DNA of 64,000 nucleotides from Klebsiella oxytoca. Lineage in GTDB: Bacteria; Pseudomonadota; Gammaproteobacteria; Enterobacterales; Enterobacteriaceae. The notes beneath the pieces were generated by a model. It did not search any database, was not told the DNA's origin, and worked only from the letters and a program-made list of their open reading frames with translations. The stretch covers positions 3,286,001-3,350,000 of the forward strand of contig NZ_CP046115.1 of assembly GCF_009707385.1 (NCBI RefSeq), given 5' to 3'. Position numbers and translations under genes: made by a program. Of the stretch, positions 1 through 7,365 are shown one piece after another. Each line of letters starts with the position of its first letter. Position 1 is the first letter of the stretch.

Positions 1-645
1 CTGCTGACGCGCAGCCTGGATATTCCGGTGGCCACCCTGATAACCCAGGTGGAAGTGGACGCGAATGATGAAGCCTTCCTTAATCCGACCAAGCCCATCG
101 GCTCCTTCTTCAGCAAAGAAGAGGCAGAGAAGCTGACCCAAAACGGCTACACCATGAAAGAAGATGCCGGACGTGGCTACCGTCGCGTGGTCGCGTCGCC
201 TAAGCCAATAGACATTATCGAAAAACAAACGGTAAAAGCGCTGATGGATGACTGCCACGTGGTGATCACCGTCGGCGGCGGCGGAATTCCGGTGATTCGC
301 GAGGGTAACCATCTGCGCGGTGCCAGCGCGGTTATCGATAAGGATTGGGCCAGCGCCAAACTGGCGGAGATGATCGACGCCGACCTGCTGATCATTCTTA
401 CCGCCGTGGAAAAGGTGGCTATCAATTTCGGCAAACCTGATGAACAGTGGCTCGATGCCCTCTCGCTGCGCGACGCCGAACGCTTTATCGAAGAGGGACA
501 CTTTGCGAAGGGATCCATGCTGCCAAAAGTAGAAGCCGCCGCCTCCTTCGCCCGTTCTCGTCCGGGGCGCAAAGCGCTGATCACGATGTTGAGCAAAGCC
601 AAAGAAGGGATTGAAGGGAAAACGGGCACCATCATTAGCCAGTAG
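1..645 (+). CDS. yqeA: Carbamate kinase, YqeA/ArcC type (5' end outside window)
   Basis: The frame is open from base 1, so the gene starts upstream; 214 residues remain of a family of about 310. Carbamate kinase moves phosphate from carbamoyl phosphate to ADP, giving ATP, CO2 and ammonia. The fragment has the amino-acid-kinase features GGGGIP and, later, the AIIDADLLIILTAVEKV-like segment (AEMIDADLLIILTAV) followed by FAKGSMLPKVEAA, typical of the C-terminal half. Its place beside ygfK and ssnA matches E. coli, where yqeA ends the carbamoyl-forming branch of the anaerobic purine cluster and would provide its substrate-level ATP. YqeA is preferred over ArcC on context alone. Confidence 0.88.
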   Translation: MLTRSLDIPVATLITQVEVDANDEAFLNPTKPIGSFFSKEEAEKLTQNGYTMKEDAGRGYRRVVASPKPIDIIEKQTVKALMDDCHVVITVGGGGIPVIREGNHLRGASAVIDKDWASAKLAEMIDADLLIILTAVEKVAINFGKPDEQWLDALSLRDAERFIEEGHFAKGSMLPKVEAAASFARSRPGRKALITMLSKAKEGIEGKTGTIISQ

Positions 646-660
646 GTCGTCAGTAACGCG

Positions 661-681
661 TTGCCGGGCGCATCCCGGCAA
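661..681. repeat. Perfect hairpin between convergent genes
   Basis: Arms TTGCCGGG and CCCGGCAA surround a 5-base loop between the ends of the carbamate kinase gene and the convergent XdhC-like gene. There is no T-run on either side, so it resembles a REP-like or mRNA-stabilising hairpin more than an intrinsic terminator. Confidence 0.6.
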
Positions 682-702
682 CCCTGTCACCGTTCAACTG
701 CC

Positions 703-1536
703 TCAGGTTGCAACCGCTTCATCAAGGTAATCCTGCCGACGCACAGCCTGCACCTGATTCATCAGCCCACCCGGCGCACCGTTTTTCACCTGCAGGATCT
801 CCGCCAGCACGCTGATGGCAATTTCATTTGGCGTCTCCGCGCCGATATCGTAACCAACTGGCGCCCGCAGGCGACTGATTGCCGGCTCCGGCACGCCGCT
901 CTCCCGCATCTGGCGTAAAAAGGCCTGCACTTTCCGCCGGCTGGCCAGCAGCCCCAGCCAGGCCACCGGCTGGGTTATCAGCCTGTCCAGCGCCTCCCGA
1001 TCCTGGTTATTGGTGGCGATCAGGACAAAATCCTGCGGCCGGACAGCCATCGCGTCGACCACTTCCGTGAAGCTGGCGGCGTGCACCAACCGTGCCGAAG
1101 CGGGGAAAGAGTCGGGACAGAGGCTTGCGGTATAGATATCGCCCACGCAGATATCAAAATCCACCAGCGCCGCCGCGTGGGCCACCGCGCGATTAACGTG
1201 CCCGGCGCCGACAAGCAGCAGACGCGGGCGCAGACCATGAACGCTGATGTAAACCGACATCGCGCCGCCGCAGTCGGATCCTACGGCGTCGCTGCCGGTA
1301 CGCGCCATGCGGCCATGAAACATTCGCGACTCCCGTTCGCGCAGCGCCTCCAGCGCCGCATCGATAACTTTACGCTCAACCATCCCGCCGCCAATGGTAC
1401 CCACAATCGAACCATCTTCGCGAATAAGCATCTGAGCAGAGTGTCGGGGGGTGGAGCCCCGACTTTCGACAATCTGCGCCAGGGCGAAGGGGCAATTTTG
1501 TTCTTCAAGTCGTGCTGCTTCTGCGAAAATATTCAT
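703..1536 (-). CDS. XdhC/CoxI-family molybdenum hydroxylase maturation factor
   Basis: 277 residues from the ATG at 1536, chosen because GAGG lies 5 bases upstream; the longer open frame reaching 1620 enters an ERIC repeat. The N-terminal part (about 1-75) is the XdhC/CoxI domain, with ESRGSTPRHSAQMLI and GTIGGGMVE. The C-terminal part (from about 125) is the XdhC Rossmann domain, starting LLLVGAGHVNRAVAH. Proteins of this family bind molybdenum cofactor and help insert its sulfido ligand into xanthine or aldehyde dehydrogenases. E. coli has a longer XdhC-domain protein, YqeB (about 540 residues), at this place; this one has the length of classical XdhC. The likely client is the molybdenum hydroxylase encoded at 14382-18065. 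Confidence 0.85.
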   Translation of the reverse strand: MNIFAEAARLEEQNCPFALAQIVESRGSTPRHSAQMLIREDGSIVGTIGGGMVERKVIDAALEALRERESRMFHGRMARTGSDAVGSDCGGAMSVYISVHGLRPRLLLVGAGHVNRAVAHAAALVDFDICVGDIYTASLCPDSFPASARLVHAASFTEVVDAMAVRPQDFVLIATNNQDREALDRLITQPVAWLGLLASRRKVQAFLRQMRESGVPEPAISRLRAPVGYDIGAETPNEIAISVLAEILQVKNGAPGGLMNQVQAVRRQDYLDEAVAT

Positions 1537-1565
1537 ACTAACCTCAAAGGCGATGTTTACGGCTC

Positions 1566-1837
1566 TATATCCTTCATACTTCAAGTTGCATGTGCGTTGG
1601 CTACGGATTACTCGGCCCATCCATGGGCCTCGCCCTCACGGGCCGTCGCAAGCGACGTTCAAATCTGCTCCCGGCAGATTTGTCGCTCACCCCAGTCACT
1701 TACTAGAGTAAGCTCCTGGGGATTCACTGCGTTGCCGCGTGATTCGCCCCTACGGGACTCACCCTTTCAGGGCCAGCACAAGCGCTGTTCAAAACGGTTA
1801 ACCGTTTTGTCCTGCAACTCGAATTATTTTGGGTATA
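1566..1837. repeat. ERIC element enlarged by two internal insertions
   Basis: The ends (CATACTTCAAGTTGCATGTG at 1574-1593 and CTGCAACTCGAATTATTT from 1812) and the core (CGCTCACCCCAGTCACTTAC then GTAAGCTCCTGGGGATTCAC, 1684-1728) are those of ERIC, normally about 126 bp. Here the element is about 272 bp, because roughly 77 bp (1603-1679) and 70 bp (1739-1808) sit in its two halves. Both inserts end in a hairpin (AAATCTGC/GCAGATTT and AAAACGGTTAACCGTTTT) introduced by a related AAGCG-NN-GTTCAAA string. It fills the upstream region of the XdhC-like gene. Confidence 0.9.
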
Positions 1838-2083
1838 TTTGTTTATCTGCGATATTTGCCGGGTTCTCAGTTTGAGAGTTTACCCGGCGTTGAAATAGCG
1901 TCGCAGCGACCCGTATCGACTATGCAATATTTATACTTAGCCGCCATTTTTCATCGCAAATTGTGAGACAGGTCATTTCGTTAGCCGTAATGACGCTGCA
2001 ACCGGGATCCTACGCCGAATATTTCCTCTGTCGCCGCGGTAAAAGAAAACCGCCCGCTGAAATCACCGCCGAACGGCCGGCAT

Positions 2084-2100
2084 AAATTATCATTCTGATA
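2084..2100 (-). promoter_or_regulatory. Putative activator site A upstream of ygfK
   Basis: On the minus strand it reads TATCAGAATGATAATTT. The core TATCA-N3-TGATA is palindromic. Close relatives lie upstream of the xdh operon (18240-18256) and of ygfU (9487-9503). A second half-site, GAATGATAA at 2130-2138, forms a perfect 9-bp inverted repeat with 2087-2095. It lies about 150 bp upstream of the sigma-54 type promoter, a usual distance for an enhancer-binding protein. The rest of 1838-2248 shows no gene. Confidence 0.5.
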
Positions 2101-2192
2101 TTCAGGATCTGATTTTGAGAAATCTCGCCGAATGATAAAGCGTATTGATTTGAGTTCTCATTTCCCCGCAGTGGAATTATTCACGCATTCGC

Positions 2193-2205
2193 GTCGAGTT
2201 TCGAC
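2193..2205. promoter_or_regulatory. Palindrome GTCGA-N3-TCGAC before ygfK
   Basis: A perfect 5-bp dyad about 45 bp upstream of the -24 element. It could be an operator for an unidentified regulator; I did not see it upstream of the other operons in this cluster. Confidence 0.25.
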
Positions 2206-2248
2206 CTGGTTCACAAATTAATTATTTCGCCGCTGCGGTTTGAATAAC

Positions 2249-2264
2249 TGGTGTGATTGTTGCT
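2249..2264 (+). promoter_or_regulatory. Sigma-54 type -24/-12 promoter of ygfK
   Basis: TGGTGTGATTGTTGCT has the invariant GG and GC separated by exactly 10 bases, and the TTGCT of the -12 element; the CAC part of the -24 element is weak. Transcription would start near 2275, giving a leader of about 60 bases to the ATG at 2337. Confidence 0.6.
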
Positions 2265-2336
2265 CCTCTCCTGTTATCCGTCGGAATGATTACTACCGGC
2301 AATGTCGATCTTACAATGATATCTAAGGAGAGGGTT

Positions 2337-5300
2337 ATGGGAGATATAATGCGTCCCGTGCCGTTTGAAGAACTTTTGACGCGCATTTTTGATGAGTATC
2401 AGAGTCAACGGACGATTTTTGGCATTCCCGAACAACAGTTTTACTCGCCGCAGGCGCAGCGTTCCATCGGCGTGTTTGGCGAAAGCTGCGCAACGCCTCT
2501 CGGCCCGGCTGCCGGGCCGCACACCCAGCTGGCACAGAATATCATTACCGCCTGGCTCACCGGCGGACGGTTTATTGAGCTGAAAACCGTACAGATCCTT
2601 GACCGCCTGGAGCTGGAAAAACCCTGTATCGATGCCGAAGATGAGTGCTTCAACACCGAATGGTCTACCGAATTTACCCTGAAAAAAGCCTGGGATGAGT
2701 ATCTCAAAGCCTGGTTTGCGCTGCATCTGCTGGAGCAGGTGTTCCCGCTGGCGACAAATAAAGAGAGTAAGTCGTTTATTTTCAATATGAGCGTTGGTTA
2801 CAACCTGGACGGCATTAAGCAGCCGCCCATGCAGGAATTTATCGACAACATGATGAACGCCTCCGCCTATCCTAAATTCGCCCAGTACCGCGATACGCTG
2901 AACCGCTGGCTGCAAAATCCATCGTTTATCGACCGCCTGCCTGAAAGCGCGCGTAAAGCCGGGCTGGATAACCTCGCGCAGCGCGTGCCCGCCAGGCTGG
3001 TTGAGGGCGTGACCCTCTCGACGATGCACGGCTGCCCGCCGGATGAGATCGAAGCTATCTGCCGCTACATGCTGACTGAGAAAAACCTCAATACCTTTGT
3101 GAAGCTCAACCCTACCCTGCTCGGCTATCCGCGCGTTCGTGAAATCCTCGACACCTGCGGCTTCGGCTATATCGGCCTCAGCGAAGAGTCGTTTGACCAC
3201 GACCTGAAGATCGACCGGGCGCTGGAGATGTTAACGCGCCTGATGGCGCTGGCGAAAGAGCGCGGCCTCGGCTTTGGCGTCAAGCTGACCAACACCCTCG
3301 GCACCGTCAATAACAAAGGCGCGCTGCCGGGGGATGAAATGTATATGTCCGGCCGTGCGCTGTTTCCGCTATCGATCAACGTGGCCGCGCTGCTCTCGCG
3401 CGCGTTCGACGGCAAGCTGCCTATTTCCTACTCCGGCGGCGCCAGCCAGATTAACATCCGCGATATTTTCGAAACCGGCATTCGTCCCATCACCATGGCA
3501 ACCGATCTGCTGAAGCCGGGGGGATATTTACGTCTGAGCGAGTGCATGCGCGAACTGGAGAAAGCCGACGGCTGGAACATGACGCAAATCGACGTTGAAC
3601 GTCTCAACGCGCTGGCGGAAAAAGCGGTGAGCATGGATTACACCCAGAAGCAGTGGAAACCGGAAGATCGCATCGATACCGGTGAACCGCTGCCGCTGCT
3701 GGACTGCTACGTCGCCCCCTGCGTCACGGCCTGCGCCATCAAGCAGGATATTCCGGAATATATCCGTCTGCTGGGCGAGCATCGCTACGCCGACGCGCTG
3801 GAGCTTATCTATCAGCGTAACGCTTTACCGGCCATCACCGGCCATATATGCGATCACCAGTGCCAGTACAACTGTACGCGCCTGGATTACGACAGCGCGC
3901 TTAACATTCGCGACCTGAAGAAAGTGGCGCTGGAGAAAGGCTGGGATGAGTACCGAAGCCGCTGGCATAAGCCCGCAGGCTCTGGCTCCATGCACCCGGT
4001 AGCGGTGATAGGCGCAGGCCCTGCCGGTCTTGCCGCCGGCTACTTCCTCGCCCGCGCCGGACATCCGGTGACGGTTTTTGAACGCGAGGCCAATGCCGGA
4101 GGCGTGGTGCAGAATATCATTCCGCAGTTCCGCATTCCCGGCGAGCTTATCCAGCACGATATCGATTTTGTTGTCGCCCACGGCGTAAAAATTGAATACG
4201 GCTGCGATCCGCATCTGAGCGTAGACAAACTGCAGGCGGAAGGCTTCCGTTACGTATTGGTCGGTACCGGCACCGATAAAAACAGCGGCGTGAAGCTGCG
4301 CGGCGATAACCAGAACGTGCATAAGTCGCTGCAGTTTCTGCGCGAATTCAACCGCGACGTCCGTCTGAATATGGGCAAACGCGTGGCCGTCATCGGCGCC
4401 GGTAACACCGCTATGGACTGCGCTCGCGCGGCGCTGCGCGTACCTGGCGTGCAGAGCGTGACCATCGTCTATCGTCGTTCCCAGCAGGAGATGCCCGCCT
4501 GGCGTGAAGAGTACGATGAAGCCCTGCTCGACGGCGTAGACTTCGAATGGCTATGCAATCCTGAACAGTTTAATGCCGATGGCACTCTCACCGTGCGGGT
4601 CATGAAGCTGGGCGAGCCGGATGAGAAAGGCCGCCGCCGTCCGGTAGAAACCGATGAAATTCGCACGCTGAAAGTCGATTCTCTGATTACCGCCATCGGT
4701 GAGCAGCAGGACGGCGAGGCGCTGTCAGCCATGGGGATTCCGCTCGATCCGCAGGGCTGGCCGGTGGTTAACGCCGATGGCGAGACCAGCAGGCCGAACG
4801 TATTCCTGATTGGCGACGTGCAGCGCGGTCCCTCTTCTATTGTGTCGGCAATCGGCAACGCGCGACGGGCAACGGACGTGATTCTGACCAGGGAAAATAT
4901 CGCCAGCAGCCACGGAAATAAATTCTGGAACAACGTCGATCCGACCAAAGTTTATCAGCGTAAAGGCGCCATCGCCGTCACACTGGTGGATAAAGACCAG
5001 CGCGACGCCTTTGTTGAGCAGGAAGCCAGCCGCTGCCTCGAATGTAACTACATTTGCAGCAAGTGCGTCGACGTCTGTCCGAACCGCGCCAATATTTCCG
5101 TCGCCGTGCCGGGCTTCCAGAACCGTTTCCAGACGCTGCATCTGGATGCCTATTGCAACGAATGCGGCAACTGCGCCCAGTTCTGTCCATGGCAGGGAAA
5201 ACCGTACAAAGACAAAATCACCGTGTTCAGCCTTGAGCAGGATTTTGTCAACAGCACTAATCCAGGCTTCTTTGTCGAAGGTGCCAGCGTCAAGGTGCGT

Positions 5301-5441
5301 CAGGACGATAAAACATGGCAGCTGGAAATTAACGACCGCGGCCAGTTTAAAAACGTTCCAGCCGAGCTGGACGCCATGTGCCGCATCATAAGCCATATTC
5401 ATCAGCACCAGAGCTATCTATTGGGAGGCGTTGAAGTATGA
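2337..5441 (+). CDS. ygfK: YgfK, multidomain iron-sulfur flavoprotein of urate catabolism
   Basis: 1034 residues, starting at the ATG after AAGGAGAGGGTT; this start (MGDIMRP) matches E. coli YgfK. The N-terminal ~440 residues are a dihydroorotate-dehydrogenase-like barrel. Then comes a GltD-like region: cysteine clusters (LDCYVAPCVTACAIKQDIP near 455, HICDHQCQYNC near 505), an FAD fold (VIGAGPAGLAAGYFLARAG near 556) and an NAD(P) fold (VAVIGAGNTAMDCARAAL near 682). The C-terminus carries ferredoxin motifs (CLECNYICSKCVDVCP near 900, YCNECGNCAQFCP near 940). It is annotated as a putative selenate reductase subunit, but E. coli genetics ties it to anaerobic urate degradation, probably as a reductase. 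It overlaps ssnA by four bases (ATGA). Confidence 0.95.
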   Translation: MGDIMRPVPFEELLTRIFDEYQSQRTIFGIPEQQFYSPQAQRSIGVFGESCATPLGPAAGPHTQLAQNIITAWLTGGRFIELKTVQILDRLELEKPCIDAEDECFNTEWSTEFTLKKAWDEYLKAWFALHLLEQVFPLATNKESKSFIFNMSVGYNLDGIKQPPMQEFIDNMMNASAYPKFAQYRDTLNRWLQNPSFIDRLPESARKAGLDNLAQRVPARLVEGVTLSTMHGCPPDEIEAICRYMLTEKNLNTFVKLNPTLLGYPRVREILDTCGFGYIGLSEESFDHDLKIDRALEMLTRLMALAKERGLGFGVKLTNTLGTVNNKGALPGDEMYMSGRALFPLSINVAALLSRAFDGKLPISYSGGASQINIRDIFETGIRPITMATDLLKPGGYLRLSECMRELEKADGWNMTQIDVERLNALAEKAVSMDYTQKQWKPEDRIDTGEPLPLLDCYVAPCVTACAIKQDIPEYIRLLGEHRYADALELIYQRNALPAITGHICDHQCQYNCTRLDYDSALNIRDLKKVALEKGWDEYRSRWHKPAGSGSMHPVAVIGAGPAGLAAGYFLARAGHPVTVFEREANAGGVVQNIIPQFRIPGELIQHDIDFVVAHGVKIEYGCDPHLSVDKLQAEGFRYVLVGTGTDKNSGVKLRGDNQNVHKSLQFLREFNRDVRLNMGKRVAVIGAGNTAMDCARAALRVPGVQSVTIVYRRSQQEMPAWREEYDEALLDGVDFEWLCNPEQFNADGTLTVRVMKLGEPDEKGRRRPVETDEIRTLKVDSLITAIGEQQDGEALSAMGIPLDPQGWPVVNADGETSRPNVFLIGDVQRGPSSIVSAIGNARRATDVILTRENIASSHGNKFWNNVDPTKVYQRKGAIAVTLVDKDQRDAFVEQEASRCLECNYICSKCVDVCPNRANISVAVPGFQNRFQTLHLDAYCNECGNCAQFCPWQGKPYKDKITVFSLEQDFVNSTNPGFFVEGASVKVRQDDKTWQLEINDRGQFKNVPAELDAMCRIISHIHQHQSYLLGGVEV

Positions 5442-6775
5442 GTATCCTGATTCTGAAGAATGCCACCGCCGCGCAGATCTATCCGGCGAAAGTGTGGGAG
5501 AACGTCGATATTGCCATTGAGAACGATACTATTCTCGATGTTGGCCCCGGCCTGTGCCAGCGCTATCCGCAGGCGCAGGTAAAAGAGATGGGCGGACAGC
5601 TGGTGATGCCCGGTATGGTCTGCTCCCACAATCACTTTTATTCCGGCCTGTCCCGCGGTATTCAGGCCAATATCGCACCCAGCCCGGACTTTATCTCAAC
5701 GCTGAAAAACCTGTGGTGGCGTCTTGACCGGGCGCTGGACGAAGAGTCGCTCTACTACAGCGGGCTGATCTGCGCCATGGAAGCGGTGCGCAGCGGCTGC
5801 ACGGCGGTTATCGATCATCATGCCTCGCCGCACTATATCGCCGGCTCCCTGAGCCAGCTGCGCAACGCCTTTCTCAAAATAGGGCTGCGTGGGATGACCT
5901 GCTTTGAAACCACCGACCGCAACTTCGGCAGCCGCGAACTGCGCGACAGCGTGGAGGAGAATATTCGCTTTGCCAGAGAGATCGACGCCGCGCGCGAGAA
6001 GGGAGACCAGCCTTATCTGGTCGAAGCCCACATCGGCGCCCATGCGCCTTTCACCGTGCCGGATGAAGGCCTGACGATGCTAAGCGAGGCCCTGAAAGCA
6101 ACCGGACGCGGCCTGCATATTCACGCGGCGGAAGACCGCTACGATGTTTCACACAGCCATCACCTTTACGGCAAGGACCTGCTGGTGCGGCTGGCGGAGT
6201 TCGACCTTATCAACAGTAAGACGCTGATTGCTCACGGTCTGTATATCTCCGATGCCGACGTGGAGCTGCTCAATACGCAGGACGGTTTCCTGGTGCATAA
6301 CGCCCGCTCCAACATGAACAACCACGTCGGCTACAATCATCGTCTGCCGCAGTTGCGTAACCTGGCGCTGGGCACCGACGGCATTGGTTCCGACATGTTT
6401 GAGGAGATGAAGTTTGCCTTCTTTAAACACCGGGACGCCGGCGGTCCGCTGTGGCCGGACAGCTTTGCGAAGGCGCTGAGCAATGGTAATGAGCTGCTGA
6501 ACCGCAACTTCAACGCCCGCTTTGGTCGCCTTGAAGCGGGATATAAAGCGGATCTCACAATCTGCGATTATATGGCGCCAACCCCGCTTATCGCGGAAAA
6601 TATCGCCGGACATATCGCCTTTGGTCTGGGTGCCAATAGCGTGCGCAGCGTGATGGTAAACGGCGTGATGATTTATGAAGATCGCCAGTTCAGCTTCGAC
6701 TGCGAGCCGATATTCAAAGCGGCGCAGAAAGTGGCGCAAAAAATGTGGGCGCGAATGGATGCGCTCCCCGCATAA
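5438..6775 (+). CDS. ssnA: SsnA, putative aminohydrolase of purine catabolism
   Basis: 445 residues (E. coli about 442). It belongs to the metal-dependent amidohydrolase superfamily, close to the guanine-deaminase/TrzN branch. Metal-site motifs are visible: SHNHFY near residue 65, HIHAAED near 227, LIAHGLYIS near 262 and LGTDGIGSDM near 310. The start codon lies inside the stop of ygfK (ATGA, GGAGG 8 bases upstream), so the two are translationally coupled. The exact substrate is not settled; the family and context suggest hydrolysis of a reduced purine or its ring-opened product. Confidence 0.95.
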   Translation: MSILILKNATAAQIYPAKVWENVDIAIENDTILDVGPGLCQRYPQAQVKEMGGQLVMPGMVCSHNHFYSGLSRGIQANIAPSPDFISTLKNLWWRLDRALDEESLYYSGLICAMEAVRSGCTAVIDHHASPHYIAGSLSQLRNAFLKIGLRGMTCFETTDRNFGSRELRDSVEENIRFAREIDAAREKGDQPYLVEAHIGAHAPFTVPDEGLTMLSEALKATGRGLHIHAAEDRYDVSHSHHLYGKDLLVRLAEFDLINSKTLIAHGLYISDADVELLNTQDGFLVHNARSNMNNHVGYNHRLPQLRNLALGTDGIGSDMFEEMKFAFFKHRDAGGPLWPDSFAKALSNGNELLNRNFNARFGRLEAGYKADLTICDYMAPTPLIAENIAGHIAFGLGANSVRSVMVNGVMIYEDRQFSFDCEPIFKAAQKVAQKMWARMDALPA

Positions 6776-6798
6776 TGGACCTGAACAATAAAACAATG

Positions 6799-6824
6799 AC
6801 CCGGCCTGATAAGCCGGGTTTTTT
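6799..6824 (+). terminator. Intrinsic terminator after ssnA
   Basis: Stem ACCCGGC/GCCGGGT with a 7-base loop, followed by six T. It closes the ygfK-ssnA transcript. Confidence 0.85.
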
Positions 6825-6855
6825 ACTGGCGAGAAACGGGGAATCTGATAAACCG

Positions 6856-6881
6856 GCCCGGCGGGATGAACGCCGCCGGGC
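6856..6881. repeat. GC-rich hairpin at the end of ygfS
   Basis: Perfect 9-bp stem GCCCGGCGG/CCGCCGGGC with an 8-base loop, between two convergent genes, just beyond the ygfS stop. There is no T-run, so it is a REP-like stabiliser rather than a clear terminator. Confidence 0.5.
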
Positions 6882-6888
6882 GCAAAGT

Positions 6889-7365
6889 TTATAGCGACAG
6901 CAGCGCGGCGGTAGCGATATTGCGCTGTTTTTGCAGTTCTTTTAGCTGCTCTTCGGTCATTTTACTCAACGCCGCCGTCGGGCAGACGTCAACGCAGGCG
7001 GGCCCGCGCTCCCTGCTGCTGCAGAGGTCGCATATGACAATAACCGGCGTCAGACCGGCCTTCACCTCAATAGTTACCGCCCCAAACGGACAGGCGATGA
7101 CGCAGCTCTGGCAACCAATGCAGCGCCCGCCGTCGGCCTCCACCCTCTCCGCCCCCATACTGAGCGCTCCGGTCGGGCAGGCGCTCACGCAGGGCGCATT
7201 CTCGCACTGATGGCACATCACCGGCACGCTAAGGTCGTCGAGGCGCATCACCTTCAGGCGGGGATTAAACTCCGCGCCCGGCGTCACATGCTCCAGCGCA
7301 CAGGCCACCTCACAGGTCCGGCAGCCGAAGCAGGACTGCGGACTGGCAACGATAAAACTGGTCAT
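6889..7365 (-). CDS. ygfS: YgfS, four-cluster ferredoxin-like electron carrier
   Basis: 158 residues (E. coli 162). It is a HydN/DmsB-like polyferredoxin. Cysteine groups are visible at C12-C15-C18-C22 and then MCHQCENAPCVSACPTGAL, CIGCQSCVIACPFGA and CDLCSSRERGPACVDVCPTAAL. It should pass electrons between formate dehydrogenase and the urate-reducing enzymes in the cytoplasm. Its start overlaps the stop of ygfT by four bases, so it is the second gene of a ygfT-ygfS operon. Confidence 0.93.
   Translation of the reverse strand: MTSFIVASPQSCFGCRTCEVACALEHVTPGAEFNPRLKVMRLDDLSVPVMCHQCENAPCVSACPTGALSMGAERVEADGGRCIGCQSCVIACPFGAVTIEVKAGLTPVIVICDLCSSRERGPACVDVCPTAALSKMTEEQLKELQKQRNIATAALLSL

Noticed and set aside
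1081..1875. 264-codon plus-strand frame over the XdhC-like gene and ERIC
   Set aside because: It runs antisense to a conserved gene and through a repeat.
2274..3200. 308-codon frame antisense to ygfK
   Set aside because: It is a shadow of a conserved coding region, caused by high-GC third positions.
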